A stretch of 64,000 bases of DNA from Paramacrobiotus metropolitanus (GCF_019649055.1 NW_026570226.1:1736001-1800000); one strand, 5' to 3'. Shown: positions 24,301-35,235, counted from the stretch's first letter. The notes: a model not told the origin generated them from the letters alone. Translations and numbers: made by a program.

Positions 24301-26175
24301 GCTCTAGGAGGAGGAACCCTTCCCGGCACTGCTCCGGAAGCTGCGGATATGGAGAAGAAAACGGCTGCGAAGTCGGTTGTGCATAATACCGGCCCAGCCT
24401 GTGGATCGTCGACTGTAGCTGTGAAGTTGTCCACAACGGCCAAGCCGGTTCGAAATGCTTTATCGAACATTACTGCTGGCCAGAGTGTTGACCAGAAAGC
24501 GTCTGGAAGGAATTCGGTATTGGCTTCGACCACTTCGAAACGGGGGCGGTCGACCTCACTGACTAAGAAAAGCGTAACTACAAAGAATTTGGACGAGGAG
24601 AAAGGTCAGCCCCTCCCCAAGAAAAAACTGGAGCAGACGGGATTGGAGAACGACAGATCGAAATCTGGAAGGAATTCTTCTCGAGAACGACGTCGAGACG
24701 ATATCTCATCGTCGTCGAGAAACCGTCAGGATCGACAGGTGTTGTCTTCGAATGCACCCCGGTCGGCTCGACCGGATGCTCGACATGGTCGACATTCGCC
24801 GCCACGTGATCGAAAAGCCCGACGCCGGTCGTCATCGTCATCGCACGAGCGACAGGTTTCGGGAAAAGAACGAACTAGCCCACGTCATGACAACCACATT
24901 CGAAAGGACGGGGTCTGCTCGGTCGATGTCCGACGTCAGCGTTCGCGCTCGAGGTCTTGTAGTCGAAAGCGTAGTGGAGATGGGAGTAAGAGTATTATCG
25001 CTAAAAACCCTTCACCCGAGCCTGCTTCTCTAAATGACTCAGCCACCGGATCACAAAGTAAACGGCTGGATCGATGTGTTTCTATTGCTTATTCGGATAT
25101 TTCCGAGGATGATCAGTGTTTTCCATCTTTATCTGCAGATATTATAGGTCACGTTGTTGAGCCGACACAAGCGGCAGGAGGACATTTCGATGCTAACAGC
25201 AGTTTTGTGGAAAGTGAGCCCGATATCTTTGACGAACCTGGCGTGGTTTTGGAGCATGAGGAGTATCCATTGCCGAACAATCCCGAAGATGGTGCGAAAC
25301 TTAACCGGTGCGACCCGAGTCCGGTTGTTCCAGCTACGGGAATGGACGAACAGGTGCACGAATTCAGTATAACTGACGGCGACACTCATAGTTCGGGGAA
25401 TGTTAAGACCGTTTATAATTTTGTTTGGCATAAGGATCTTCCGGAAATGATCAGCACTTTTGAGTTGTTTAATGGAAATGTTGTTAGGGATACTGATGGG
25501 CATGACTCTGGTTGTGAATGTCCTAAGGATGGTTTGATTAATATTTCCGATGTGGTTTCAGCGATGGGAGAGGAATGTGGGTTATATGTGCCTTTTGTTT
25601 TAAATCACCAGGTTGACGAGCAGATGCATGAAGCTACAACTGCTGAGAATATCCCGAAGACCATGACTGAGAAAAAGTATCGGTGTAAATACTGCAAAGA
25701 GAACGATTGCGTTGCCATACTTGCTGAGCGGCATGTTATCATGGACCATATCCGGCACGAGGCTATGACGCGGACCGGATCGCCTGTGTTCCCTTATAAA
25801 TGTGCTGGATGTGGGGAGTGGTATCCGACGTTGGGTATTGTAGGGTTCCATGTAATAGAAATTACTGCGGGGAATCCGGAACATTATCGCTTTAAGTGCT
25901 TTGATGTGGCTTGCTGTGGATCAGCAGAGTTCCGCACCAATGATATTGAAGAATTTCGTAGACATTGCGTCCAGTTCCATGGTAGCGATTTTCAGATGTC
26001 GAACGATGCGCTGCTGGCCCAGCACGATTTGTACATTCCGGAGAAAGACGTTGCCGCTACGGAAGAGGCATGGATGGAGCTGATGCTGGAAGAAGTTGTA
26101 GAGGTCGATTTCACGCCCTTTTTGGATGCAAAACACGACATGGAGAAGCGGTTGGGACAGAAAATAGAAGAGTAG
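18355..26175 (+). CDS. Large orphan nuclear-type protein (~1,927 aa): helical N-terminus, disordered S/T/P-rich centre, RS block, C-terminal Cys/His fingers
   Basis: I do not recognise this protein. Model: 18355-18926, 19148-19199, 19432-19807, 20175-20250, 20318-20561, 20916-20973, 21716-24253, 24308-26175. Phases close throughout, but the 20561 donor (GTTTTC) and the small 20916-20973 exon are weakly supported. The first ~330 residues look folded and helical (SVLEALGRYCREGEF, PTLLAVAVFRLTC); a MIF4G-like fold is only a guess. Residues ~460-1400 are low-complexity Ser/Thr/Pro/Lys with no domain. Residues ~1420-1540 are RS-rich (SSSSRNRQDR, RRSSSSSHERQ, RQRSRSRSCSRKRS). After an acidic stretch come Cys/His modules: YRCKYCKENDC with HVIMDHIRH, YKCAGCGEWYP, and FKCFDVACCG with EFRRHCVQFHG. 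This suggests a nuclear RNA-processing or chromatin scaffold. The two large exons are certain coding sequence; that the N-terminal exons belong to the same gene is inferred from phase and acceptors. Confidence 0.75.
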
Positions 26176-26735
26176 TTTTTCCGGTTAAGTGCCCTTGGCT
26201 TGCCTTGTTAAAAATGTCGGTTTTAGTTTTGACATTTAACAGCGCATTGATTCCCAGTGTGCGTGTAATGAACCCGTGGTTTAATCATTTAATGTGACCG
26301 TAATGGAGTGTTTTTGGGAATGGTACAATGCTTTATTGCTCATGTTATTCAATTGTTAACACTTTTTATTGGTTGGATTGTTTGCATAGTGCCCTTTTAT
26401 GCTTTTTTTAACAGCTTTGTGTTTTGCCGTTCCCGCTTGTTTTGTGGATCAGTTTGCGGCTTTGCGCTATAATAATCATTCCATTGTGTTGAGTGCAATA
26501 ATTGTGGACGTTACTGGGCGATGGCTGTTTTTGTGTATATTCACTATTCACACTAAATGTCACTCATTACCTGTGTTGCTGGTTAGTGGCTACCACTTAT
26601 CATTAATATTGTTGTCACTGTGTTGTTAACATTTCATATAATCTCGGAAAATTCGAACTTCGAAGCATTTTCTGTATAAAAAAAATTAAACCCGCATTTT
26701 AACTGCAAGAAGATGATCTAAATAATAATGAGAAC

Positions 26736-26765
26736 AATAAAGCCATTAGAATGGCCAAAAATAAA
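26736..26765 (+). terminator. Two AATAAA poly(A) signals for the large orphan gene
   Basis: AATAAA at 26736-26741 and 26760-26765, inside a 24-bp imperfect duplication (aataaagccattagaatgg and aataaagccatgagaac). They lie about 560-590 bp after the stop, a plausible 3' UTR length. Confidence 0.5.
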
Positions 26766-27215
26766 GCCATGAGAACCTTGCCATTAGAATGTGGTATCCA
26801 CGTATGTAGGTTACTAGGTAGGCTAAGGTAGCCCAGTCTGTTTATATTTTCGCACCAGTTATTCGAATTCGCCAGCTATAGATTATGGTACAGTACTGTA
26901 CAAGTGGAAAGTATTAAATAACAAATCAACAACTAAAAAAATATCTCGGTTTCAACTGCCCCAAGTGCGAAATCGCATGCATACTTCTATAATTATCCTC
27001 ATAACGTCTTCATCACAAAAGTAATTAATATTCTGAACACAAGCTTAAACGAGGAACTGAATCATAATACTGCAACTATGGCACACCAGTACAATAAAAC
27101 AAGGATCAGGAAGCACGCAAATTGCCCCGGAACTTAACAAATTAGCCAACACCACCATATCTACTCCACACAATATTATAGGCTCAAGGCAAGCACCAGA
27201 TAAATACACATTTAA

Positions 27216-29076
27216 TCACTTCTTTTTCTTCTTAGCTTTAGCCGCTATTTTCTCAAGAAAGGTATTGCCTTCCGGACTAAAGATTTTTGGATTTGTCTTG
27301 TTGGGCTTCCTGTGGAATAATTTAGAACGATATTTATCGTCTCGAATTTTAGTCTGAAGTTCGAAACTAAGCAGTTCTAAAACTCTTTTAAATAGTCAAC
27401 ACAAAAATTTTTATAACCATGCCATTCAAAAGGACCAAAATGACCTACCCAAAACTGGAGATAAACTGGTCGACAGCGTCACGCGACATCTGCACAGCAG
27501 ACTGTGGCTCCCATGTGCTTTCTTCCAGTGGATAGCCTATCCATTTGATTAAGTAAGAGATCTTGCCCATTTCTAATTCAGCTGCAATCACTCTCTCCAC
27601 CTCGTAGAATTCCTCGGTGGCGGTTTCCAAAACCGCCTTCGGACGGGATGTCTCGGGGACTTTTTGGGCGCGAGGTAGTGTCACCGTTCCTCGTCCATTG
27701 CGAGTGATGACTTCCCATTCGGCCGTATCGGTGCAGTTGGTCAGGCCTTCCTGGCAGCGTATTTGTTCCTTAGTTAGAGACGGGTATAGTCTTTCTCTCA
27801 GCGCCAAATCATCTTGCACTGTCCTAAAAATTAAAATAAAAGCTCAGTATAATTAAATAAGCCAAAAACGTCTAAGCAAATTCCAGGATTAATTACAACA
27901 AAGACAAATATACGCTCTTCTTCTTTCCTATATACCTCACCATTAGGAGTGTAATGTTTTGCTAATATTCTCGGCAACCTACATTCGTTAATCTTTAACA
28001 TAATTACTTATTCTCAAATAAATGCATCCTAATTGCAGTGCTTACTGGTTACTGCTACAATACCAGTCTGAACACTGAACAGTGTAAAAAAAATGTACAT
28101 TTCGCGCTGCCTTTCTTTTGAGGAAAACTGAATATCAGTTCGATATTGCTTTATTCAGAAATACTTATTCCGAGCTATGGTATCTTACCACTTCTTTCCA
28201 GGTTTAGGGAGTTTACCAATTTTTTGGCAGTTCTCCAGGTAAACACTATATTCACGTCGAATATTCGCAGGAATTTGGCAGACTTTCAGATATTCCAAGC
28301 AAGTGCGCTCCGAATCTAATTTACAATGCAGAAATAAGTGACCCTAAAATAAAACCAAAAAGCAATATCACTGGTAAAATTACATGAATGATTTTCTTAA
28401 CGTGAGCAGTGAGAATAAAAATACAATTTTAAATAAACTGATGTGCTGTGCTCAGTGCTTACTCCGTGCCATTTGTGATTCACGATTTCCAAAGGACGGG
28501 CACGTTCTCGGCGATGATGATTGATGCTTTCCTGAGCGCGACGAGATACTTTGCACATGCAATTGGAATCACAGACAAATATCTCCTGTTAAAGTAATAT
28601 CGAAAACTGTAGCAGAATCAGCCAATCCGAACTAAATAAACTGCGAAGAAAGCGAATGCAACTGTTTAACAATAACTGTTTCTTACTTCGTTCAGAGTTT
28701 CAATGGCTGCTGCAACCGTCCTGAGCGGCCCATGCGTGCACACTTTGGAAATGAGATCGGCTGGTTCACTGGATAATGCATGAGCATCACCTGAATCACG
28801 AAATACGTTCGCTGAGGTAGCAAGCGGTTTTGCTGTTGCTGCAGCTGTTGTAACTGGGGTGGTTTCTTCGAGCAGCTGTATATCATCGTCGGGCGTTCCA
28901 CCTCCTGTTTCCATTTCATCTTCGGATATCAGAATAACATCATCATCCTCTTCGACATTTTTAGGAAAATGTAGTTTCTCCACAGGATCCATTTCTAAAC
29001 AGGCGGCGCTTCCCTGTTTTAATGCATATCGCCAATCCAGTTGATTACGAAGTGCGCCAAGCACCGAAGAACTCAT
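27216..29076 (-). CDS. Chromodomain protein, 378 aa, no SET domain
   Basis: Five exons (minus): 29076-28687, 28585-28463, 28343-28189, 27823-27449, 27309-27216; total 1,137 nt, in phase, with good splice sites (GTAAGA, GTAAGC, GTAAGA, GTAGGT). The ATG is real (MSSSVLGALRNQLDW). The N-terminal third is acidic (EEDDDVILISEDEMETGGG) and possibly contains a SUMO-interaction-type VILIS motif. The middle is Cys-rich (VCDSNCMCKV, LFLHCKLDSERTCLEYLKVC). The chromodomain is about residues 295-347 (FYEVERVIAAEL, YLIKWIGYPLEESTWEP). Tyr, Trp and Tyr stand at the three aromatic-cage positions known from HP1/SUV39, so methyl-lysine binding is likely. The tail is basic (KIAAKAKKKKK). Chromodomain identity is firm; the rest matches no family I know, so HP1-like or CDY-like labels are not justified. 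Confidence 0.85.
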
Positions 29077-29423
29077 CGTCGCTCGATTTCACACGGAGTA
29101 GGAGCACATATCGGATGTTTATCACTGGACCCTTCCAACTTCAAAAATCGAATGCAGTTTATTTCACCAACAAACCTGCATCTCATTGGTCCAGCTTCAG
29201 AATCTTGAGCTTTGCGCACGCGGAAAGTTCGGATTAGTATGTGACAGTTGGAATTAGAAGTAAGCCTTAAAATACATACGATAAAGTTAAAATCACATTA
29301 GGTAAACTATTAATATTGCCAATTGCCCATAAAACGATCACTGCAAACGGCGAACCAGTACTTTGTTAATTCGGAAAACTAGAAAGCTGCCAAACCTCCA
29401 AAAATTCTAGCGCGCCTTTTGAC

Positions 29424-29606
29424 TTTGTTACTAGCATAATGCTTTTACTAGGTACTAGACCTAAACATCATCTGTCAAAGGCTCTTGCCGTGGTCGACGT
29501 CATCACCGAGTCGTTAGGATGCGTACGGAACGATGCGTACATATTTCGTACACCGGCACACGTAGTGGAACTTAGCGATTTTCTGAAACTTGAGTAATTC
29601 CAATCT
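29424..29606 (-). repeat. Dispersed repeat, copy 1
   Basis: About 180 bp matching the reverse complement of 38003-38222. Shared blocks include cataatgcttttact, acctaaacatcat, and ttttctgaaa.ctgagtaattcca (with a few substitutions). On the minus strand both copies could encode a peptide with DWNYS.FRK. The extremities are uncertain; it is probably a non-autonomous transposon or SINE-like sequence. Confidence 0.6.
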
Positions 29607-29854
29607 AACTCACTACCACTTACAGCTGATTTGGAGATGGTCCGGCATAAAATCACTATTTCCCTGGGAAATAAATAATAATAAATAAATAAATAATAAA
29701 GTATTGGGTTCATGTACAGATAATAAGATACTGATGCAAGTGACAGCTTTTTCCGATTTTTAAAAAAACAAAACGTATTGAGTGTCCCTTTTTTCATTGC
29801 AAATATTTCTTGCATGGGTTGTCACAGCTAGTTATAAATAAAAAATTTGTCATT

Positions 29855-31770
29855 ATGGAGTGTCTTATATGCACTGAACGAAATGGTGCCCCGAAAGTAT
29901 TAGCAAGAAAAGCAATCTTTCAAGGCATATGAAATCATTTCATTCCGAAAAACCTGCAGCCTGTAGTAAGTAACGTAATAAATTTTAGCCAGCCAAAAAT
30001 ACATAAGCATCTTTTCTGTCAAGAAGATCACTATTAATAAATGTAATAAAGTGACCATATGCATCCTTATCCTTCAGCATGTTCCTGTCAAGAAGCCGAA
30101 TGCGACACAAAATTTAATCGTCGGTCGGAGCTAATCGCCCATCTGAACGAAATGCATAATTTAAAGGAGTACACAATATCGCTTATTGAACTGAATAGTG
30201 ATGCCGAATTCGACCTTTGGAAATCCCGTGTCGAAACCGAAACCTACGCGCAGTTCCGTAAATGGGGTGGCTTGTATGTGACAAGCGCTGGGATAAAGCA
30301 GGAGCAGTATGTCTGCCACAGAACATCCCGAGTTCCGGAATCAAAGTTGCAAAACAGCGCCGGCGCAGATTCCTTGCATTGTACTGCTTTCATTAAGGTT
30401 AGATATCGTTCTGATTTGGTACTATCATTTTGTGTTCTCGATCAGTGATTCATACCATAATTTAAGCATTTGCAGTCCAGCTTGCCAAAATGCGTGACCT
30501 CATAGGTCACCTCGTTGTAGTTCTTCGTACAGACGGCAGTACAGCTACTAGTGCTGTGTTTCGTACCACTTCCCTGCACCGCCAAATTCGGGCAGCTGTG
30601 TAAATGAATTATAAAAGTACTGCAATGCATCTTTACGCTTTCTTTGTTTTTTTATCGTATTGCAGGTATACGTGGATGCTTCCTAAGCGCCAATATAGCG
30701 CTTAATAAGTGCATAGTTGTACAGCTTTACGGAAGAATGAAGCACCCGGCTGATACCGGATGGCTGAACAAAATGTCGGTCTGACTTAATAGAGTGCACT
30801 GCGGCCTTCCGGTGCTTGATTGATGCTTTTTTAGTTTTGTTCGAAAGAACACTGTTTATTCCATGGAAAAGCATTATTCAAAACTTTGCCTTTTTATGTA
30901 ATCTTTGGAAAAAATGGGTGGATTTGAAAGATGTCCTAGAATAAAAAAATCGAACCTTTTCATTTTTAATTACAAATTGTCGTTTAATTCAGCAAAGTAC
31001 ACCCCGCTCACGCCAAGTTGGCGGCGTCCATTTAAAAAATTCCCATGAACCACTAGACAATATATTTAACTTTTTTTAACTTCTATATGATTACTGAATC
31101 TATTTAACAGCATCTACAACTGGGGTTTCTATGATTTGAGTTTGTAACAAATTACAGGAATATTAAAACTAGAGCCGACCACTTCCAAAATGCGCTGCAG
31201 TCCAGCTATTGCGGTTTCGTCCCTCCCACGTAAAATGTCGTTTGAATTCCCGTTTATCACGATCTAAGTTATTGCGCTTATAGAAACAGGTTTGAGCCAC
31301 ATTATAATGTGGCTCAAACCTGTTTCTATAAGCGCATTAACTTAGATCGTAGCGATCGTAAATATTAAATTTAATATGCTGGCAACTGGTGCCGGACAAT
31401 CTGAAAAACGTGCCCAAAAATGGCGCAGCGAAGCATGACGTAGCAATGTAACGTCCTAAATACTCTGGGATGATTTTAGGTAATGACCAGTAGTGATAGT
31501 GCGAAATTCAAGGTGGAGTACTGCATAGCGCATTATGACCATGATCCGCTGGACGACATTCACCTTCAGAGCATCTCCGGAGAGGTAAAAGCGGATATCG
31601 TTGATCGTTTGGAAAAAGGCGTTCCACACCGCAGAATCCGGCTCGACATTAGACAGGAAGCATACGGAAACTTCCGTTTAAGTAAGTTGAGATCGGGAAG
31701 AATAACCGCTGCTAGTTACCTAGCGGGCGCTCTCACAGTATATACCGTAGTCCGTAGTCGAAATCGGTGA
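29855..31770 (+). CDS. C2H2 zinc-finger protein of MULE-transposon-derived type (gene or relic)
   Basis: Exon 1 about 29855-29965, exon 2 30078-30397, exon 3 31480-31681 or, unspliced, to the stop at 31770. Exon 1 holds half a finger (SNLSRHMKSFHSEKP); its upstream part MECLICTE lies in another frame with a stop between, so either the first exon is mis-modelled or the frame is broken near 29880. Exon 2 holds CSCQEAEC with SELIAHLNEMH, then the flanking module (EFDLWKSRVETETYAQFRKW) and HCTAFIK. Exon 3 continues in phase: KVEYCIAHYDHD, then SGEVKADIVDRLEKGV. This order of fingers, a CTAFIK....VEYC..HY.H zinc module and a helical linker is what I know from MULE-type transposase relatives; no DDE core follows. 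The intron contains an antisense relative and a palindrome. Confidence 0.5.
30442..30600 (-). pseudogene. Antisense fragment of the same MULE-type zinc module
   Basis: On the minus strand an open segment reads SSCTAVCTKNYNEVTYEV followed by THFGK, which parallels CTAFIK...KVEYCIAHYDH of the plus-strand gene. It sits inside that gene's third intron in the opposite orientation. The match is a pattern similarity seen by eye and covers only about 25 residues. Confidence 0.35.
31259..31350. repeat. Loopless 92-bp near-perfect palindrome
   Basis: Left arm 31259-31304 and right arm 31305-31350 are reverse complements over 46 bp with a single mismatch (31272/31337) and no spacer; the centre reads ccacattataatgtgg. 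It lies in the intron before exon 3 of the zinc-finger gene. Confidence 0.97.
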
Positions 31771-32364
31771 GCCTCGTAGAGCACAATAAATTTCATTACA
31801 TTATTGTTATTCATATGTATACTAAATTATTTGCGCCCATCCCCACCGTGCCAAGTGATCTTCAATAACGTTTGCTTCTAAACATGCAGTAGTTTAAATA
31901 TTTTAATTTAAATTCAAATGCATAATTCAATTATGAATTTTTATATCATAATTACTACTTATGGAATCTTACTCAATTAACCTATTGTATTTCAACGAAA
32001 ATACAGTTAAGTACCTAGAGCAAGTACCTACTGCGAAATATGCTGTACATACTAGAGTACATTGCAAGTACTATGTTACCAGCTAATGCTTCTTAGTGCA
32101 GTACGATGAACTTTTTTATATAACGCACAGTCTACTGCAAAAATAGAAACTGTATGACTGTATTTTGTATGTGACTGTGTATACGGAATGTACAGATGCC
32201 GAACTGCACAGTTGCCTATGGGATACACTGCGTAGCGCACTGTGTCGTGACCTATGAACTAAACTGCTGACTGAACTATGCGGCGGCATATGCCATCTGC
32301 ATATAAAATTATAATAGTGCGTAGTTATAGTCATTTTTTTAACTGAGGTACTTATAGCCGCGTC
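31771..32364. other. Intergenic, GTAC-rich, no gene recognised
   Basis: AT-rich spacer with clustered GTAC words around 32010-32080 (for example agcaagtacctactgcg). No coding evidence. Confidence 0.4.
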
Positions 32365-33835
32365 TTAGCAATGAAAAATCTCGACACGAATTGCAAGAGT
32401 TTTGTGCGCGCTTAATGACTCCATTACCATGGCAAACCATTCCTGAGGCACGTCTTTGTAGCCATTAACGTAATCATGTGTTTGGGGGTTCACTCCTAAC
32501 AACGTGTTATCTAAACCATCATCTTCGCATTCGCCCCCAGTGTTATCCGTAAAAGAACGATCTTCTTCGTTTCCTGTGGTCAGGTGGTCTACAATAAAAA
32601 ACGGTGACCGCATAATTAGAGCTACCAGTTTACTTGCTGAAGTGCATGCACGATGCATGTGTATTACCAGAGTCCGGGGTCGTGACGTTAGCGCCTTCAT
32701 TTGAGCGCCCGCTTTCAGTTTGCGAATGCATTGACAGAGCTGAGCTGCTGCGACTAACAGGATCACCTTCATATAATTGAACACAGTTTTGGTTTATGAT
32801 AAGTAACATAATAGTCATTATTTCTATTCATTTTTTGTACAGCATCTTACCGCCAGAGAAACCAGCAGTTGGTACTTGGAGCGTCTCGCTGCTACCAGTA
32901 CCGGTACCCTTGATGTTTCCGGTGTTTTCTGAAATTGTATATATACAGTACTATCAGAAGTTTGGTCCTAACAACGGCGTACTTGATTGATCTTTGAGAA
33001 CTACCTGTTGCATTACCTTCTTGCAGAAGTAGATTCATGCGATGGTCCTCATTCACCTGCAGCTTCCCACGGCTTTGCGTCATGCGCATAGGTATCTGAC
33101 AAGAGATTGTTTGCGGATTTTTTGGCATCGTGTAATAAGAAGAGACTTTCCAAAACGAAACTTCTAAAATAGACCGCGAGTTTCCAGTAGTAACCTAATG
33201 ACTAATTGAAAAACAGTTTGTTGTAATTTTTTGAAGATCTTATCAGATAAATTACAGGTTATGTTGACTGGCATCGTCCTGGGTAAGCTCTGCTAGGTGG
33301 CAGTTTTCTGGATCAGCTACAACTGCTCTTGACATTTTGTAGACTTTGCACGCTATTTATGCTAATAATTATGTTTTTTTCTATTGTTTTCATAAAGGAA
33401 ACCGCTATAGGCAACCCCTAAAGCCCCCGTCTATTACACGCACTTTTTTTCGCACCATCTATTATAGCCTTATGGTCGTTTTGAGCACCCATTTTGAATT
33501 TATAAGCTATCTTATGCGAACGTAACATTGTTACATAATTCATTGTTGCTTAATACAGCGGTTAAACTTATTATGGACAAAAAGTCAATGTACCTGTAAA
33601 AGTGTTACACACCCATATTAGAAATTTAGAACCGCACCGGTAATTTTGTGTTCCGTACCGACAAATATCGTATTTTTTCGGGTTCAAGCAGCCCTCCGGC
33701 GCTGGAGTCAGCGGAAGCCATATGATTTAGCATTTCCATTACTCGAGAATTTGGATGAAGGATGAGCACCACTTTTCCGAAGGATTCGAGAAAGCAATTT
33801 ATGACATAGCAGGTCCCGACTTTCAAAACATTCAT
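32365..33835 (-). CDS. Orphan protein, 229 aa, five exons
   Basis: I do not recognise this protein. Exons (minus): 33835-33638, 33095-33005, 32928-32851, 32766-32668, 32588-32365; total 690 nt, all phases consistent. Acceptors are cttgtcag, aatttcag, tatgaag (weak) and attgtag. The first exon looks folded (LKVGTCYVINCFLESFGKVV, then LILHPNSRVMEML). Exon 2 is RMTQSRGKLQVNEDHRMN. Exons 3-4 are Gly/Ser/Thr-rich and probably disordered. Exon 5 is acidic (HLTTGNEEDRSFTDNTGG) and ends MESLSAHKTLAIRVEIFHC. There is no signal peptide or membrane segment. A donor GTAATG at 32427 could lead to a further exon instead of the stop at 32365. The gene model is plausible but unproven. Confidence 0.4.
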
Positions 33836-34259
33836 AATGCGACGGTCCGAGAATATCAAGAAGAGAGAAGCTCTTCAGCCTTTCCATAAATAAAGATTTT
33901 TAACGAATGTGTGCATCATAGAGAATACGAAAAGAAGGGCGTTATTCACAGGATATTTCACTCTATGGCCGACGAAATTTTGCCCAACACCGCTCTTGCT
34001 CTTGGAAGCCCCGCTGTTGTCGCGTGCCGACGGATGACCTCCTGGTCACAGTAGAAGGCGCGGTAATAATTCGCTCTAGGTTGCAAAGCGTGGTTATAAC
34101 GACCTTCCTATTACTGTAAATTTGCAAAAACCAGAAATCTCAAATTTCAGATCAAATTTAGTGAAATCTTCAGGTGAAACCGAGGTACATCAAATTTCAG
34201 TGAAATCTTTTCATTACATGGTTTCAGTAAAACCCTGTAAGAAACTGCGGACTACGATA
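33836..34259. other. Upstream region of the 229-aa orphan gene, no gene recognised
   Basis: Contains a small local duplication near 34140-34210 (caaatttcag.tcaaatttagtgaaatctt versus catcaaatttcagtgaaatc). No coding evidence. Confidence 0.35.
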
Positions 34260-34269
34260 TAAGCCTAAG

Positions 34270-34345
34270 TGCAAACTGTAAAGCGTACTGTGGGATAAAC
34301 TTTGATGTCAACTGTGGGTTGGCTTAAGGGATAAACTGTGGGAAG
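34270..34345. repeat. Degenerate aactgtgggataaac repeat, cluster 1
   Basis: Several imperfect copies of an ~17-bp aactgtggg.(t)aaac unit. The same word recurs at 37425-37545. Confidence 0.55.
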
Positions 34346-34473
34346 TGTGGGTCATGCTGCATGTTAGGACTATTCTAAATTTACGAAACGAAACTTAACC
34401 GAAATCCGACTGTCTTCCACGTACTAATCTGCAAATTCTCAGAACGTTTGCACTACACAACATTTGTACGTAA

Positions 34474-34740
34474 CGGTCACTCATTGACTTAGCGGGAGCT
34501 TTTTACTGGGACCTCTTTTTTGTGATAATTCGGTCACTCGTTTACCTAACGGGCCGTGTTAACTGGACAGTTGCGGTAATGATTTATTTGGTGCGCTGAA
34601 CAATGGTTCGGTCCATCACTGACCTAACGGGTTTGTGCACTGGACAGTGGTGGTAGTTCGGTCACTCACTCATCTAACGGACTCTGGGGACTGGACAGTG
34701 ATGCATTGATGGTATTGTAGTTCGGTCTAATCAATGGTAG
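34474..34740. repeat. Degenerate minisatellite
   Basis: Five units begin near 34474, 34531, 34610, 34659 and 34722. Each starts (tt)cggtcactcac, then acctaacggg, then actggacagt.gtggta. Unit lengths vary (about 49-79 bp), so the array is old or expanded irregularly. Confidence 0.8.
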
Positions 34741-35235
34741 AACAAACAATCACTGATCTACTAGACAGTCATTTACAGTACCTGTTACTCGCCCACTTGA
34801 TTGGTAGTGGGTAGTAGTGGTAGTATATAGCAAGTACTCGACCGGCATTCAGGTATTGAGAAGCATATTATTTAATATTATAACCGAATATTTAACCGTC
34901 GACTGTCGTGTAGTCGTACCTACTTTCTTTATTAATTTTTATATTTATTGCATCTACTTAATACTTTGCCCTTGTGCCTTGCATGGCAATTAAAATTAAG
35001 AGCGCTTTCACTAACCAGGGTCCGGTCAGAGGTTAGTCTCTCAGAAAAATTTGATTTTTTGTCTGAAGGGAGAGTAGGCCTAGGGTATACTTTAAAAATA
35101 TTTTCACCTGCAATTGTCCAGTGGGCGTGGTCAAGCGCGAATTTAACGATAAAAGGTACTGTATGTTAATATACGTAGGCAACGTAATGTAATTAACAAT
35201 TCCCATAGTGAGATATTAGGTAGTACTAGTACTCT
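34741..35235. other. Spacer upstream of the retrotransposon fragment
   Basis: AT-rich with TACTAGTA-type words. I see no coding similarity before the open frame that starts at about 35236. Confidence 0.4.
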
